DNA from: Campylobacter sp.
GTDB taxonomy: Bacteria; Campylobacterota; Campylobacteria; Campylobacterales; Campylobacteraceae
Length of the DNA stretch: 5,190 nucleotides
Direction: 5' to 3'
Assembly (NCBI GenBank): GCA_024680445.1
Contig: JAILCJ010000009.1
Location: forward strand, 1-5,190
The notes under the pieces were generated by a model. The model was not told the DNA's origin. It worked only from the letters and a program-made list of their open reading frames with translations, and searched no databases. The position numbers and the translations under genes were made by a program. Below, one piece after another: positions 1-5,190 of this stretch (position 1 is the first letter of the stretch; each line of letters starts with the position of its first letter).

Positions 1-57
1 ATTTTAAATTTAAAATTATCTTGATATTTTCAATCAATTTGTAAAATTAGACACAAT

Positions 58-88
58 AAGTTAAAAATCCTTTAAAACTTTTTAACTT
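58..88. terminator. AT-rich hairpin, possible terminator of an off-window gene
   Basis: AAGTTAAAAA (58-67) and TTTTTAACTT (79-88) form a perfect 10-bp stem around an 11-nt loop. The arms extend a few more bases with one G-T wobble. Only two of the ten stem pairs' positions per arm are not A/T-dominated, so the stem is weak, and no clean T-run follows it. It could end transcription of a gene left of the window, but chance pairing in AT-rich DNA is possible. Positions 1-16 also form a 16-bp palindrome made only of A and T, which carries little information. Confidence 0.3.
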
Positions 89-139
89 GTTTTGAGCCTA
101 AATTTTGTATTTACTACTTTTTCTTGAAATGCTTTGATT

Positions 140-166
140 CAAAAAAAATACATTAAATGCCGATTT
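140..166 (+). promoter_or_regulatory. Candidate sigma-28 (FliA)-like promoter for the 193-1176 gene
   Basis: GCCGATTT at 159-166 agrees with the sigma-28 -10 element (GCCGATAA in enterics, CGATWT in Campylobacter). Eleven bases upstream, 140-147 reads CAAAAAAA, a poor match to the TAAAGTTT -35. A start site about 7 nt after the -10 would give a leader of about 20 nt with the ribosome binding site AGGGG at 183-187. A sigma-70 alternative (TATAAA at 176-181) would lie almost on the ribosome binding site and is less attractive. The -10 is strong and the -35 weak, so this is a candidate only. Confidence 0.4.
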
Positions 167-192
167 AATAAAAACTATAAACAGGGGATAAA

Positions 193-1176
193 ATGGCACA
201 AATTGGCTATTATAACTACTATGGCGTAAAATATAAAAACAATGTAGAAAGCGTAACGGATTATCACAGAGTGCGTGAAATAGCGTATAATAAAGATAAA
301 CTCTCATCAAACGCACAAGACCCAAACGCTGGTTATAGCGGAGCTAGCAGGAGATTGCAATTAGGGCTAAATGATTATGCAAGCAGTCTTAGAGAACAAT
401 TTAGCAACGAAGGTGATTTGCGTGAATATTTAGGGCAAAAATATTTTGGGCGTGGTATGATTTATACCGATAGATGGGAAAATCCGCAAGCTTACGCTAT
501 GTTTGAAAACGATTTGCATATGGCAATGTTTGGCGTGCCGCATAATCCTATTAACGACCCACGCAGCGATTATAGCCAAGAAAATTGGAAAGAATATGAC
601 ACAAGGGTGCAAAAAGAGCGTCATGATGGTATTTCATCTCAATTTGCCAAGCTTATGAATAATTTAGTAGATATTAAAGATAGCTCTTTGCTTATTAGTT
701 TCAATCCTTACGATATGAGTGATAATATAAAAACAAATGTGTTATTAGACGGCGAGCAAAATGCTAAAACTAGGGCGATAGAACAGCTTTTATCTCGTGA
801 TACAAATGCTAAAAATGCCTTTTATTATACGCTCAATTTAGAGCGAAATAACCTTGATAATGCAAGTATTGCAAAGTTTAGGGCATTTGAAAGTGCTAAG
901 AATTTTGCCAATGTAGATTTAAGAGATTTTAGAGTAGAAAATGGCAGTTTTATATCAAGCAGTGGCGATGATTTAATGCAACTCATAAAAGATGGCATCA
1001 GCAAAGATGAAAAAATAAAAAACGACTACAAGGGCGCAGCCTATGAGTATGCTAAGCAAAATATCGATATTTTAATAGCAGCTGGCGGCTGGGATAATGT
1101 AAAAGATTTGGATTTAAAAATAGCTTACAATACCAAAGACGGCTTTTATTTGCCAAATATAAATATACAAACCTAA
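193..1176 (+). CDS. Hypothetical protein, cysteine-free, 327 aa
   Basis: I do not recognise this protein. The ATG at 193 follows AGGGG at 183-187 with 5-nt spacing, a good ribosome binding site, and the frame is open for 327 codons to TAA at 1174-1176. The product is hydrophilic, rich in Asn, Asp, Lys and Tyr, with five tyrosines in the first 14 residues and three tryptophans (about residues 95, 132, 300). It has no signal peptide, no membrane segment and no cysteine at all. A short Ala/Gly-rich stretch near residues 293-299 is the only hydrophobic patch near the C-terminus. Absence of cysteine is common in flagellar axial and flagellum-secreted proteins. With the sigma-28-like -10 element upstream this makes a flagellum-co-expressed or secreted protein a reasonable guess, but that is inference. 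It stands alone: its downstream neighbour is convergent. The AAATTT word that is frequent elsewhere in the window is absent here. Confidence 0.85.
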   Translation: MAQIGYYNYYGVKYKNNVESVTDYHRVREIAYNKDKLSSNAQDPNAGYSGASRRLQLGLNDYASSLREQFSNEGDLREYLGQKYFGRGMIYTDRWENPQAYAMFENDLHMAMFGVPHNPINDPRSDYSQENWKEYDTRVQKERHDGISSQFAKLMNNLVDIKDSSLLISFNPYDMSDNIKTNVLLDGEQNAKTRAIEQLLSRDTNAKNAFYYTLNLERNNLDNASIAKFRAFESAKNFANVDLRDFRVENGSFISSSGDDLMQLIKDGISKDEKIKNDYKGAAYEYAKQNIDILIAAGGWDNVKDLDLKIAYNTKDGFYLPNINIQT

Positions 1177-1218
1177 TTTAAGTCGTGGTAAATTTGCTGT
1201 TTAAATTTGCAAATAGCT

Positions 1219-1329
1219 AAATTTCTTGGAGTAGTTTATAACTTTGCTGTAAGCTTTATATGTTAGCTCAAATACACGGCAAAAATTTGCCATTAAGCCA
1301 ACTTTATAAAATTTCACTCCAAGAAATTT
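1219..1329. repeat. Perfect 14-bp inverted repeat with 83-nt loop
   Basis: AAATTTCTTGGAGT at 1219-1232 is the exact reverse complement of ACTCCAAGAAATTT at 1316-1329. A transcript across it could form a long-range stem enclosing the small hairpin at 1278-1291. The inner arm is shared with the second inverted repeat, so only one of the two pairings could form at a time. Confidence 0.6.
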
Positions 1330-1411
1330 TTGCGTATTAAAATTATTCTATAAATTCCGCCCTTGATTTAGCCCCTAAAATCACATTATGCCCTTTTTGG
1401 AGTGAAATTTT
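1308..1411. repeat. Perfect 15-bp inverted repeat sharing an arm with the previous one
   Basis: AAAATTTCACTCCAA at 1308-1322 is the exact reverse complement of TTGGAGTGAAATTTT at 1397-1411, separated by 74 nt. It overlaps the arm 1316-1329 of the other repeat by seven bases (ACTCCAA). The simplest reading is three copies of a short intergenic repeat in alternating orientation; alternative RNA pairing is a second possibility. Confidence 0.6.
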
Positions 1412-1471
1412 CATTTGCTTACTTTTAAGAGGCTAAATTCCGTTTAGTGCATTTTTGCATAATTTTCTTAG

Positions 1472-2368
1472 TTAAGAGCCTATCACGCTGCCGTCATCTT
1501 TTGTTATCATTATCACGGCTGATTTTGGGGTTTTATTCTCGCCTTCTGGCCAATGTGAGCCTTTTAGCCCTTCGCCTGGGTGTTGGACGCTAATAAACAT
1601 AGTTTTGCACTCATCATCAAACTCAATGCCTGTTAGCTCGCACGCCACAGGCCCAGTAGCAAAGCGTCTAATCTCGCCACTATAAGGGTCGGCACACAAA
1701 AGCTGGTTGTTGCCCATGCCCTCATAATCGCCCTTGTTTGAGTAGTCGCCATCGGTTGCTATCCACACTCGCCCAGCATTGTCAAAGGCTAGGCCATCAG
1801 GGGAATTGAACATATTATTTACATTTATATTGTTGCTACCTTTTTCAAGTCCGCTTTTTAGGGCTGGATTGCCAGCAAGCACAAAGGTATCCCACACAAA
1901 CTCACGGCTGGTATGATCTCCATTTTTTGGGCTAAATTTCAAAATTTGTCCGTAAATATTTTTGGCCCTTGGGTTGGCTGCATCTACGCTCTCTCGCACT
2001 TTGTTATTCGTAAAAGTCGCATACAAAAACTCGCTATTTGGGTCTTTGCGAATCCACTCGCACCTATCCATTGGCGTAGCTCCTACCATGGTGGCGGCTT
2101 CTCTGGTGCGTATTAAAATATCTGCTTGGGATTTAAAAGCCTTATCTAAGCCATGCTTATCAAGGCTAAGCTCGACCCACTCCAAATCGCCCTTAAAATC
2201 GCCAAACTCTCCATTAAATTTAGCCACATAAAGCGTGCCATACTCCAAAATATCGGCATTTGCTTTTGGATTTGTTCTATCAAATTTGTTTTTGGCTACA
2301 AATTTATACACAAATTCGTTGTTTTCATCATCGCCACTATAAGCTACCACATTATCAAATTTATCCAC
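1472..2368 (-). CDS. PhoX C-terminal fragment downstream of the internal stop
   Basis: This is the remainder of the phoX frame. The first possible start after the stop is a GTG at 2368, corresponding to codon 301 of the full gene and to a conserved-looking interior position (I-V-V-D-K). No Shine-Dalgarno-like sequence precedes it, and 27 in-frame PhoX-like codons lie between the stop and this GTG. That argues that it is an interior codon and not a true start. If it were translated by reinitiation the product would have no signal peptide and would stay in the cytoplasm. It retains YSGDDE, GATPMDR, FNSPDGL, QHPGE and the C-terminal DDGSVIG block. Confidence 0.45.
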   Translation of the reverse strand: MDKFDNVVAYSGDDENNEFVYKFVAKNKFDRTNPKANADILEYGTLYVAKFNGEFGDFKGDLEWVELSLDKHGLDKAFKSQADILIRTREAATMVGATPMDRCEWIRKDPNSEFLYATFTNNKVRESVDAANPRAKNIYGQILKFSPKNGDHTSREFVWDTFVLAGNPALKSGLEKGSNNINVNNMFNSPDGLAFDNAGRVWIATDGDYSNKGDYEGMGNNQLLCADPYSGEIRRFATGPVACELTGIEFDDECKTMFISVQHPGEGLKGSHWPEGENKTPKSAVIMITKDDGSVIGS

Positions 2369-2449
2369 GACTATTTCGCAGTTTTCGTGCTTGAATCTAC
2401 CTAGGGCGGTGCGTTTTTTAGGGGTGGAGTTTGGCTCAAACGGGTCGAT

Positions 2450-2452
2450 TTA
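2450..2452 (-). other. Premature TAA at phoX codon 273
   Basis: The minus strand reads GTG GTA TAA ATC GAC CCG, i.e. V-V-stop-I-D-P. Plus-strand base 2452 is A; a C there would restore GAA (Glu), the residue expected from the PhoX family. The stop is TAA, the least leaky codon, without an obvious readthrough context, and no homopolymer long enough for slippage adjoins it. Confidence 0.8.
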
Positions 2453-3268
2453 TACCACCCAGCCAAAGCGGTTTGCTTCATTTGGCGTAGCTTTATAATC
2501 AAATCTATCATCAAATTTATGCCACTCATACACATCGCCTTTTGCCTTTATACCGTATCTTGCGTAGCTTTTATTTGGGGCAAAATCCTTATCTTTACAG
2601 CCAAAAAAATCATCGAAATTTTCTTCGCATGTTAGATAAGTCCCCCATGGAGTTTTGCCGCAGCCGCAGTTGTTTAGGGTGCCATATACTAGCTCGCCCT
2701 TTGGGTCAGCAGCAGTTTTCATCGCCTCATCGCCCTTTGCCTCGCCGGTGATTAGCATAGGGGTGTTCATATTGATACGGCGATTGTATTTGTTGTCTAT
2801 TTCAAATTTATAAAATCCGCCTTCTTTTTTGACCTTGATTACGCTTACTCCTAGGCTGTTTTGTTGGTATTTGACATCGTTTGCTGAGATTTGCTCGCCT
2901 TGGTGAGCAAACATAAGCTCTGGATTTACATATTCGTTATTTACCACGAGTAAGCCCTCTTTGTCGTTGATAGCGAAGTATTTTTGTCCATCAGCATCAT
3001 CGCCAAAGACTAGATTTGCGTTTTTTACATACTCATCGCTCATATTTTTGTTTTCATCAAATTCTTTTGCCTCGCTAAACATCTTATCGCCCCATTTGAT
3101 AAGCACTTTTGCGCTATATCCAGCTGGCACCTTAAAATCATCATCTATGCTGATAGGGATTTGGCTAAAACCAAGCAAAGGCTTATTTTCCAAAGCCATT
3201 AAAGGGTTAGCAAAAAACCCACTCATCACACCTAAACCGCCTAATTTCAAGACACTTCTTCTTTGCAT
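2450..3268 (-). CDS. phoX: PhoX N-terminal fragment, Tat signal to codon 272
   Basis: This is the part of phoX that would be translated from the normal start. The ATG at 3268 has AAGGAG (3279-3274 on the minus strand) five bases upstream. Residues 1-25 are a twin-arginine signal peptide: RR at 3-4, then SVLKLGG and a hydrophobic stretch, with a likely cut after L-M-A at 23-25. The fragment keeps the NNCGCGKTPWG block, whose cysteine (residue 201) corresponds to the iron-ligand cysteine region of characterised PhoX. It lacks the second half of the beta-propeller-like domain, so a stable active enzyme is unlikely. It ends at ...NRFGWVV followed by TAA. Confidence 0.75.
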   Translation of the reverse strand: MQRRSVLKLGGLGVMSGFFANPLMALENKPLLGFSQIPISIDDDFKVPAGYSAKVLIKWGDKMFSEAKEFDENKNMSDEYVKNANLVFGDDADGQKYFAINDKEGLLVVNNEYVNPELMFAHQGEQISANDVKYQQNSLGVSVIKVKKEGGFYKFEIDNKYNRRINMNTPMLITGEAKGDEAMKTAADPKGELVYGTLNNCGCGKTPWGTYLTCEENFDDFFGCKDKDFAPNKSYARYGIKAKGDVYEWHKFDDRFDYKATPNEANRFGWVV

Positions 3269-3299
3269 TTTTTCTCCTTGATTTAAAATCGCAAGAGAA

Positions 3300-3330
3300 A
3301 TTTAACAAGACTTAGAAACTTTTTAGAAAC
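3300..3330 (-). promoter_or_regulatory. Pho box and -10 element of phoX (PhosR-type)
   Basis: On the minus strand GTTTCTAAAAAGTTTC (plus 3315-3330) fits at every defined position the C. jejuni PhosR pho box, GTTTCNAAAANGTTTC. Nine bases further is TTAAAT (plus 3300-3305), a plausible -10, the spacing expected when an activator site takes the place of a -35. The start site would fall about 20-25 nt before the phoX ribosome binding site. The box begins 12 bases after the stop codon of the upstream ATPase gene. It predicts activation of phoX by a phosphorylated PhosR homologue under phosphate limitation. The consensus is recalled from the literature and the site is untested here. Confidence 0.8.
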
Positions 3331-3342
3331 AATTTATATAAG

Positions 3343-4668
3343 CTAATTTAAATACCACTCTTTGCTAAATAGCTTGTAGCTTGGCTTTTTGCCATTTATT
3401 AAATGGGCGGATTTTGCTTGCAAGGCGTTTAAAACGCTTTGTTCGTTTACGTTATTTTGCCATTTACACTCTATAAAGCAGATATTTTGCTCATCAAAGG
3501 CTATTAGATCAATCTCGCTTTTATTATCCCACCATCTGCCGATTTTTTGGGGTTTAAAGCCTATCAAACTAGGGTCATTTACTATCATCTCACGCACGGC
3601 ATCTTCGAAGCAAAAGCTAACAAATTTATCATTGAAATTTGCCCTTATTTCATCAATTACGGCCTGAGTGTTTTCAATCTCCAAAAATGAGTAATTTTTA
3701 TACACATAATAAAACCAAAAAGCCAAATAATTATCACTGATTTTATAGCGTCCTAGCTTGGATTTTAGGGGGTTTGTTTCGGTTATCGGCACTTCTTTGC
3801 GTATCAAATCTAGCTCTATTAGTCTAGCTAAATATCTGCTAAGGTAGGTGGAATTTACGCCAAGTGCACTTGCGATAGAGCCTATTTTGCTGTTGCCTTT
3901 TGATATCGCTTCTAGTATGGCAAAATAGCTTGCAGGCTCGTATATTTCGGTGTTTAACAAAAACTGCCCTTCGGCGTAAAGATAAGAGCTTTTATTTAAG
4001 ATATTATCCGTTATATTTTGCCAAAAATCCTTGTCTTGCTCGTAGCTTTGCAAATACTTTGGCACCGTGCCAAATGATGAATACACGAGCATTTGCGTAG
4101 CTTTATCAATGCTAGGCAAAAACTCTTTGATGTGCATAAAACCAAGGGATTTGATGTGTAAATTTAAGTTGCGTCTACCGTAAAGTGGGGCGTCGTAGCT
4201 AAGTGCGAGAGAGTGCAACATAGATAGCACGGAGCCACAGATTATCAAAAATACATTGTGCTTGGCGATTATAGTGTCATAAATTTTAGCAAATTCGCTA
4301 GCGAAATTTTTATCATTTAGGGCTAGGTTTTGAAACTCATCTATGGCGATGATTAGCTTGGTATCAAGCTTTGCTGTGTTTAATAGCTCGAAAACGTCGC
4401 TAAAATTATCAAATTTTAACTTATCGGCGTAAGCCAAGCCAAGAACGTTAGCTAGGGCTTTGCCAAGGCTATCAGCCATATCGGCACCACTTGTTGCGTA
4501 AAAATATAGGCTTTTTTTATCTTTGATAAACTCGCTTATAAGGGCGGTTTTGCCTACTCTTCGCCTGCCATAAATCACTGCAAATCTAGCACCAGATTTT
4601 TTGTATTCATTATTTAGGGCTTTTAATTCGCTAGTTCTATTTACAAATTTTATTATGTTTTCTTTCAT
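3343..4668 (-). CDS. AAA-type ATPase with C-terminal DUF234 domain
   Basis: This is a predicted ATPase of the ATPase_2 (archaeal-type, STAND-like) plus DUF234 architecture, of unknown biological role. Numbered from the upstream ATG at 4683, Walker A is GRRRVGKT (39-46), Walker B is LIIAIDEF (110-117), and LIICGS (146-151) looks like sensor 1. A winged-helix segment lies at about 251-299. The C-terminal domain ends with D392-X12-E405-C-K407, the spacing of a PD-(D/E)XK nuclease-like fold. I chose the ATG at 4668 (441 aa) because AAAGG at 4680-4676 lies seven bases before it. The ATG at 4683 (446 aa) has no such site and lies only about 10 nt after the predicted transcription start. The gene ends in TAG 74 bases before phoX on the same strand, so readthrough into phoX is possible. 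The cytoplasmic location follows from the absence of signal or membrane segments. Relatives are scattered across bacteria and archaea. Confidence 0.88.
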   Translation of the reverse strand: MKENIIKFVNRTSELKALNNEYKKSGARFAVIYGRRRVGKTALISEFIKDKKSLYFYATSGADMADSLGKALANVLGLAYADKLKFDNFSDVFELLNTAKLDTKLIIAIDEFQNLALNDKNFASEFAKIYDTIIAKHNVFLIICGSVLSMLHSLALSYDAPLYGRRNLNLHIKSLGFMHIKEFLPSIDKATQMLVYSSFGTVPKYLQSYEQDKDFWQNITDNILNKSSYLYAEGQFLLNTEIYEPASYFAILEAISKGNSKIGSIASALGVNSTYLSRYLARLIELDLIRKEVPITETNPLKSKLGRYKISDNYLAFWFYYVYKNYSFLEIENTQAVIDEIRANFNDKFVSFCFEDAVREMIVNDPSLIGFKPQKIGRWWDNKSEIDLIAFDEQNICFIECKWQNNVNEQSVLNALQAKSAHLINGKKPSYKLFSKEWYLN

Positions 4669-4684
4669 TATGTTACCTTTCATA

Positions 4685-4698
4685 ATGTTTTAAAACAT
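4685..4698. promoter_or_regulatory. Palindrome over the predicted start site, operator-like
   Basis: ATGTTTTAAAACAT is a perfect 14-bp palindrome that sits immediately downstream of the -10 and spans the predicted transcription start of the ATPase gene. A dimeric repressor bound there would block initiation. The binder is unknown; the ATPase itself carries a winged-helix segment, so autoregulation is conceivable. The A/T content makes a chance occurrence possible. Confidence 0.35.
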
Positions 4699-4699
4699 A

Positions 4700-4728
4700 A
4701 TAATATCATTTTTGGAATTTAAAGGCAA
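4700..4728 (-). promoter_or_regulatory. Sigma-70-type promoter of the ATPase gene
   Basis: On the minus strand TTGCCT (plus 4723-4728) is separated by exactly 17 bases from TATTAT (plus 4700-4705). That is four of six and five of six matches to the -35 and -10 consensus. A second overlapping TATTAT lies at 4697-4702. The start site would be near 4693, inside the adjacent palindrome, with a leader of about 25 nt to the ATG at 4668. Confidence 0.5.
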
Positions 4729-4742
4729 GATAAGCATAGGAC

Positions 4743-4776
4743 AAATTTTTAAAAGCTATTTTTACTTTAAAAATTT
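4743..4776. repeat. AT-rich inverted repeat between kinase and ATPase genes
   Basis: AAATTTTTAAAAG (4743-4755) faces CTTTAAAAATTT (4765-4776), a 12-bp stem with one bulged A and a 9-nt loop. It lies 67 bases past the kinase stop codon and could act as its terminator, but the stem has a single G-C pair and no T-run follows on the minus strand, so support is thin. The rest of the 174-base spacer holds the ATPase promoter and one TTGGAGT copy. Confidence 0.3.
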
Positions 4777-4809
4777 ATCCTTGCGAATTTATATAAATTT
4801 ACTATTTTT

Positions 4810-4823
4810 TTGGAGTAAAGTTT
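4810..4823 (+). repeat. Fourth, divergent copy of the TTGGAGT intergenic repeat
   Basis: TTGGAGTAAAGTTT matches the first 14 bases of the copy at 1397-1411 at 12 positions. It follows a run of T, as does that copy, and lies in the spacer just after the kinase stop codon. No inverted partner was found nearby. Confidence 0.35.
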
Positions 4824-4842
4824 GTTTGGCGATTTACACAAC

Positions 4843-5190
4843 CTAGCACACTACCCCAAAGGTGGTGCCTTTGGGGGTGGAGTTGGCTAGGAGTTTAAAA
4901 TCATGCATTTTGCAAATTTGATTGCAAGCCCATAGCCCAAAGCCAAGCGAACCGCTGTGCTTAAATTTGGAGGATTTGTAAAATTTCTTAAAGAGCAAAT
5001 TTTTCTCATTTTTATCAAAACCCACGCCAAAATCACGCACAAAAATTCCACTTTTGCTTAGCTTTATTATCACCTCATCGTCGCTGTATTTTAGGGCGTT
5101 TTGGCAAAGATTATAAAGCAAAAGCGAGATTAGTTCCCTATCGCAACGCAAGATTTTTTCGCCAAAAATGCTGATTTTTCTATCCTTAAA
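4843..5190 (-). CDS. Sensor histidine kinase, C-terminal ATP-binding domain (partial)
   Basis: The gene enters from beyond the right edge; 115 codons and the stop (TAG, 4845-4843) are visible. The frame is open to the last base, so the TTG at 5151 is an interior codon and not a start. The visible part is a HATPase_c domain of a two-component kinase: N box LYNLCQNALKYSD (about residues 24-37 of the visible part), G1 box VRDFGVGFD (51-59), F box LLFKKFYKSS (65-74) and G2 box SLGFGLW (81-87). These bind ATP and pass phosphate to a histidine in the DHp domain, which lies outside the window together with any sensor and membrane segments. The partner response regulator is not visible either; in Campylobacter it usually lies just upstream. 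The C-terminus (GTTFGVVC) is short. Nothing visible tells which signal it senses; a phosphate link to the nearby pho box is possible but unsupported. Confidence 0.9.
   Translation of the reverse strand, partial: FKDRKISIFGEKILRCDRELISLLLYNLCQNALKYSDDEVIIKLSKSGIFVRDFGVGFDKNEKNLLFKKFYKSSKFKHSGSLGFGLWACNQICKMHDFKLLANSTPKGTTFGVVC

Larger units (their letters stand above)
1177..1471. other. Gene-free convergent intergenic region
   Basis: About 295 bases lie between the convergent 3' ends of the hypothetical gene and phoX. No reading frame of useful length with a start signal was found. The region is AT-rich, carries seven AAATTT words, a palindrome ATTTGCAAAT (1205-1214), a small hairpin GGCAAA-AA-TTTGCC (1278-1291) and the three-copy TTGGAGT repeat listed separately. 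No classical GC-rich stem followed by T-run is obvious for either gene; TGCATTTTTGCA at 1448-1459 is a weak hairpin just past the phoX stop. Confidence 0.6.
1472..3268 (-). pseudogene. phoX: phoX alkaline phosphatase (DUF839 family), interrupted by one in-frame stop
   Basis: The whole span is one continuous reading frame of 598 codons before the final TAA, close to the roughly 600 residues typical of PhoX, with a single internal TAA at codon 273 (2450-2452). PhoX enzymes are periplasmic, Tat-exported, calcium- and iron-dependent phosphatases that release phosphate from organic esters; in C. jejuni the orthologue (Cj0145) is the main phosphatase. Family-like blocks run across both sides of the stop: twin-Arg signal, NNEY (110-113), NNC...TPWGT (199-210), I-D-P (274-276), GRFKHE (290-295), YSGDDE (310-315), GATPMDR (396-402), FNSPDGL (487-493), QHPGE (562-566). 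PhoX relatives usually have V-V-E-I-D-P where this reads V-V-stop-I-D-P, so one base change (GAA to TAA) explains the break. No frameshift is needed. An intact pho box, ribosome binding site and signal peptide suggest a recent lesion or a sequence error. Confidence 0.85.

Noticed and set aside
98..325. 75-codon minus-strand frame across the promoter and start of the first gene
   Set aside because: It overlaps the promoter, ribosome binding site and N-terminus of the plus-strand gene and has low-complexity Phe/Ser/Tyr-rich content typical of antisense AT-rich DNA.
1343..1414. 23-codon minus-strand frame starting MKISLQKG in the convergent spacer
   Set aside because: It begins inside a copy of the TTGGAGT repeat, has only a poor ribosome binding site, and is too short to separate from chance. 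A search for conserved homologues would decide it.
2450..2452. Recoded stop (selenocysteine or pyrrolysine) in phoX
   Set aside because: The codon is TAA, whereas those residues use TGA and TAG; the family residue expected here is an ordinary glutamate.
2368..2460. Programmed frameshift or phase-variable switch in phoX
   Set aside because: Both halves are in the same frame and no homopolymer or short tandem repeat of slippage length is present; G-runs in the window do not exceed five or so.
2961..3281. 106-codon plus-strand frame opposite the start of phoX
   Set aside because: It lies antisense to clear PhoX coding sequence and shows no motif; it is a shadow of the phoX codon pattern. The plus-strand frames at 1913-2404 and 3389-4100 are rejected for the same reason.
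4843..5190. Assignment of the partial kinase to PhosS because a pho box is nearby
   Set aside because: Only the generic ATP-binding domain is visible and the pho box belongs to another gene 1.5 kb away; no specific sequence feature supports it.
1..5190. tRNA, rRNA, CRISPR array, insertion sequence or phage attachment site
   Set aside because: No cloverleaf, regularly spaced repeats, transposase motifs or terminal inverted repeats with target duplications were seen on either strand.

Overview
The window looks like a chromosomal segment of a Campylobacter-type Epsilonproteobacterium (Campylobacterota). The indications are AT-rich DNA with A/T-rich spacers, a very frequent AAATTT word, a Tat-exported PhoX-family alkaline phosphatase, and directly in front of it a 16-bp element that matches the pho box described for the Campylobacter jejuni PhosR regulator. 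I cannot name the species.

Layout. Positions 1-192 are an AT-rich spacer with a hairpin (58-88) and a candidate flagellar sigma-28-like promoter (140-166). It leads into a plus-strand gene (193-1176) for a cysteine-free 327-residue protein that I do not recognise. Positions 1177-1471 hold no convincing gene. They carry three copies of a TTGGAGT-centred repeat in alternating orientation, so the middle copy can pair with either flank. Everything to the right is on the minus strand.

From right to left on the minus strand come: the C-terminal part of a sensor histidine kinase that enters from beyond the window edge (4843-5190); an ATPase of the ATPase_2/DUF234 type with its own promoter and a 14-bp palindrome over the predicted transcription start (3343-4668); and phoX (1472-3268). 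phoX has a twin-arginine signal, a good ribosome binding site and the pho box, but a single in-frame TAA at codon 273 replaces what family knowledge says should be a glutamate codon in a V-V-E-I-D-P stretch. The reading frame and PhoX-like sequence continue without any other break on the far side.

Working together: the pho box predicts that phoX is induced under phosphate starvation to export a periplasmic phosphatase that releases phosphate from organic esters. In this sequence that output appears to be lost through one base, unless the base is a sequencing error or the stop is read through. The histidine kinase and the ATPase have no demonstrable link to phosphate. No tRNA, rRNA, CRISPR array, insertion sequence or recognised new multi-gene system is visible. 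The most unusual items are the one-base phoX lesion beside an intact regulatory element, the alternating repeat cluster at 1219-1411, and the cysteine-free protein with a possible flagellar promoter.
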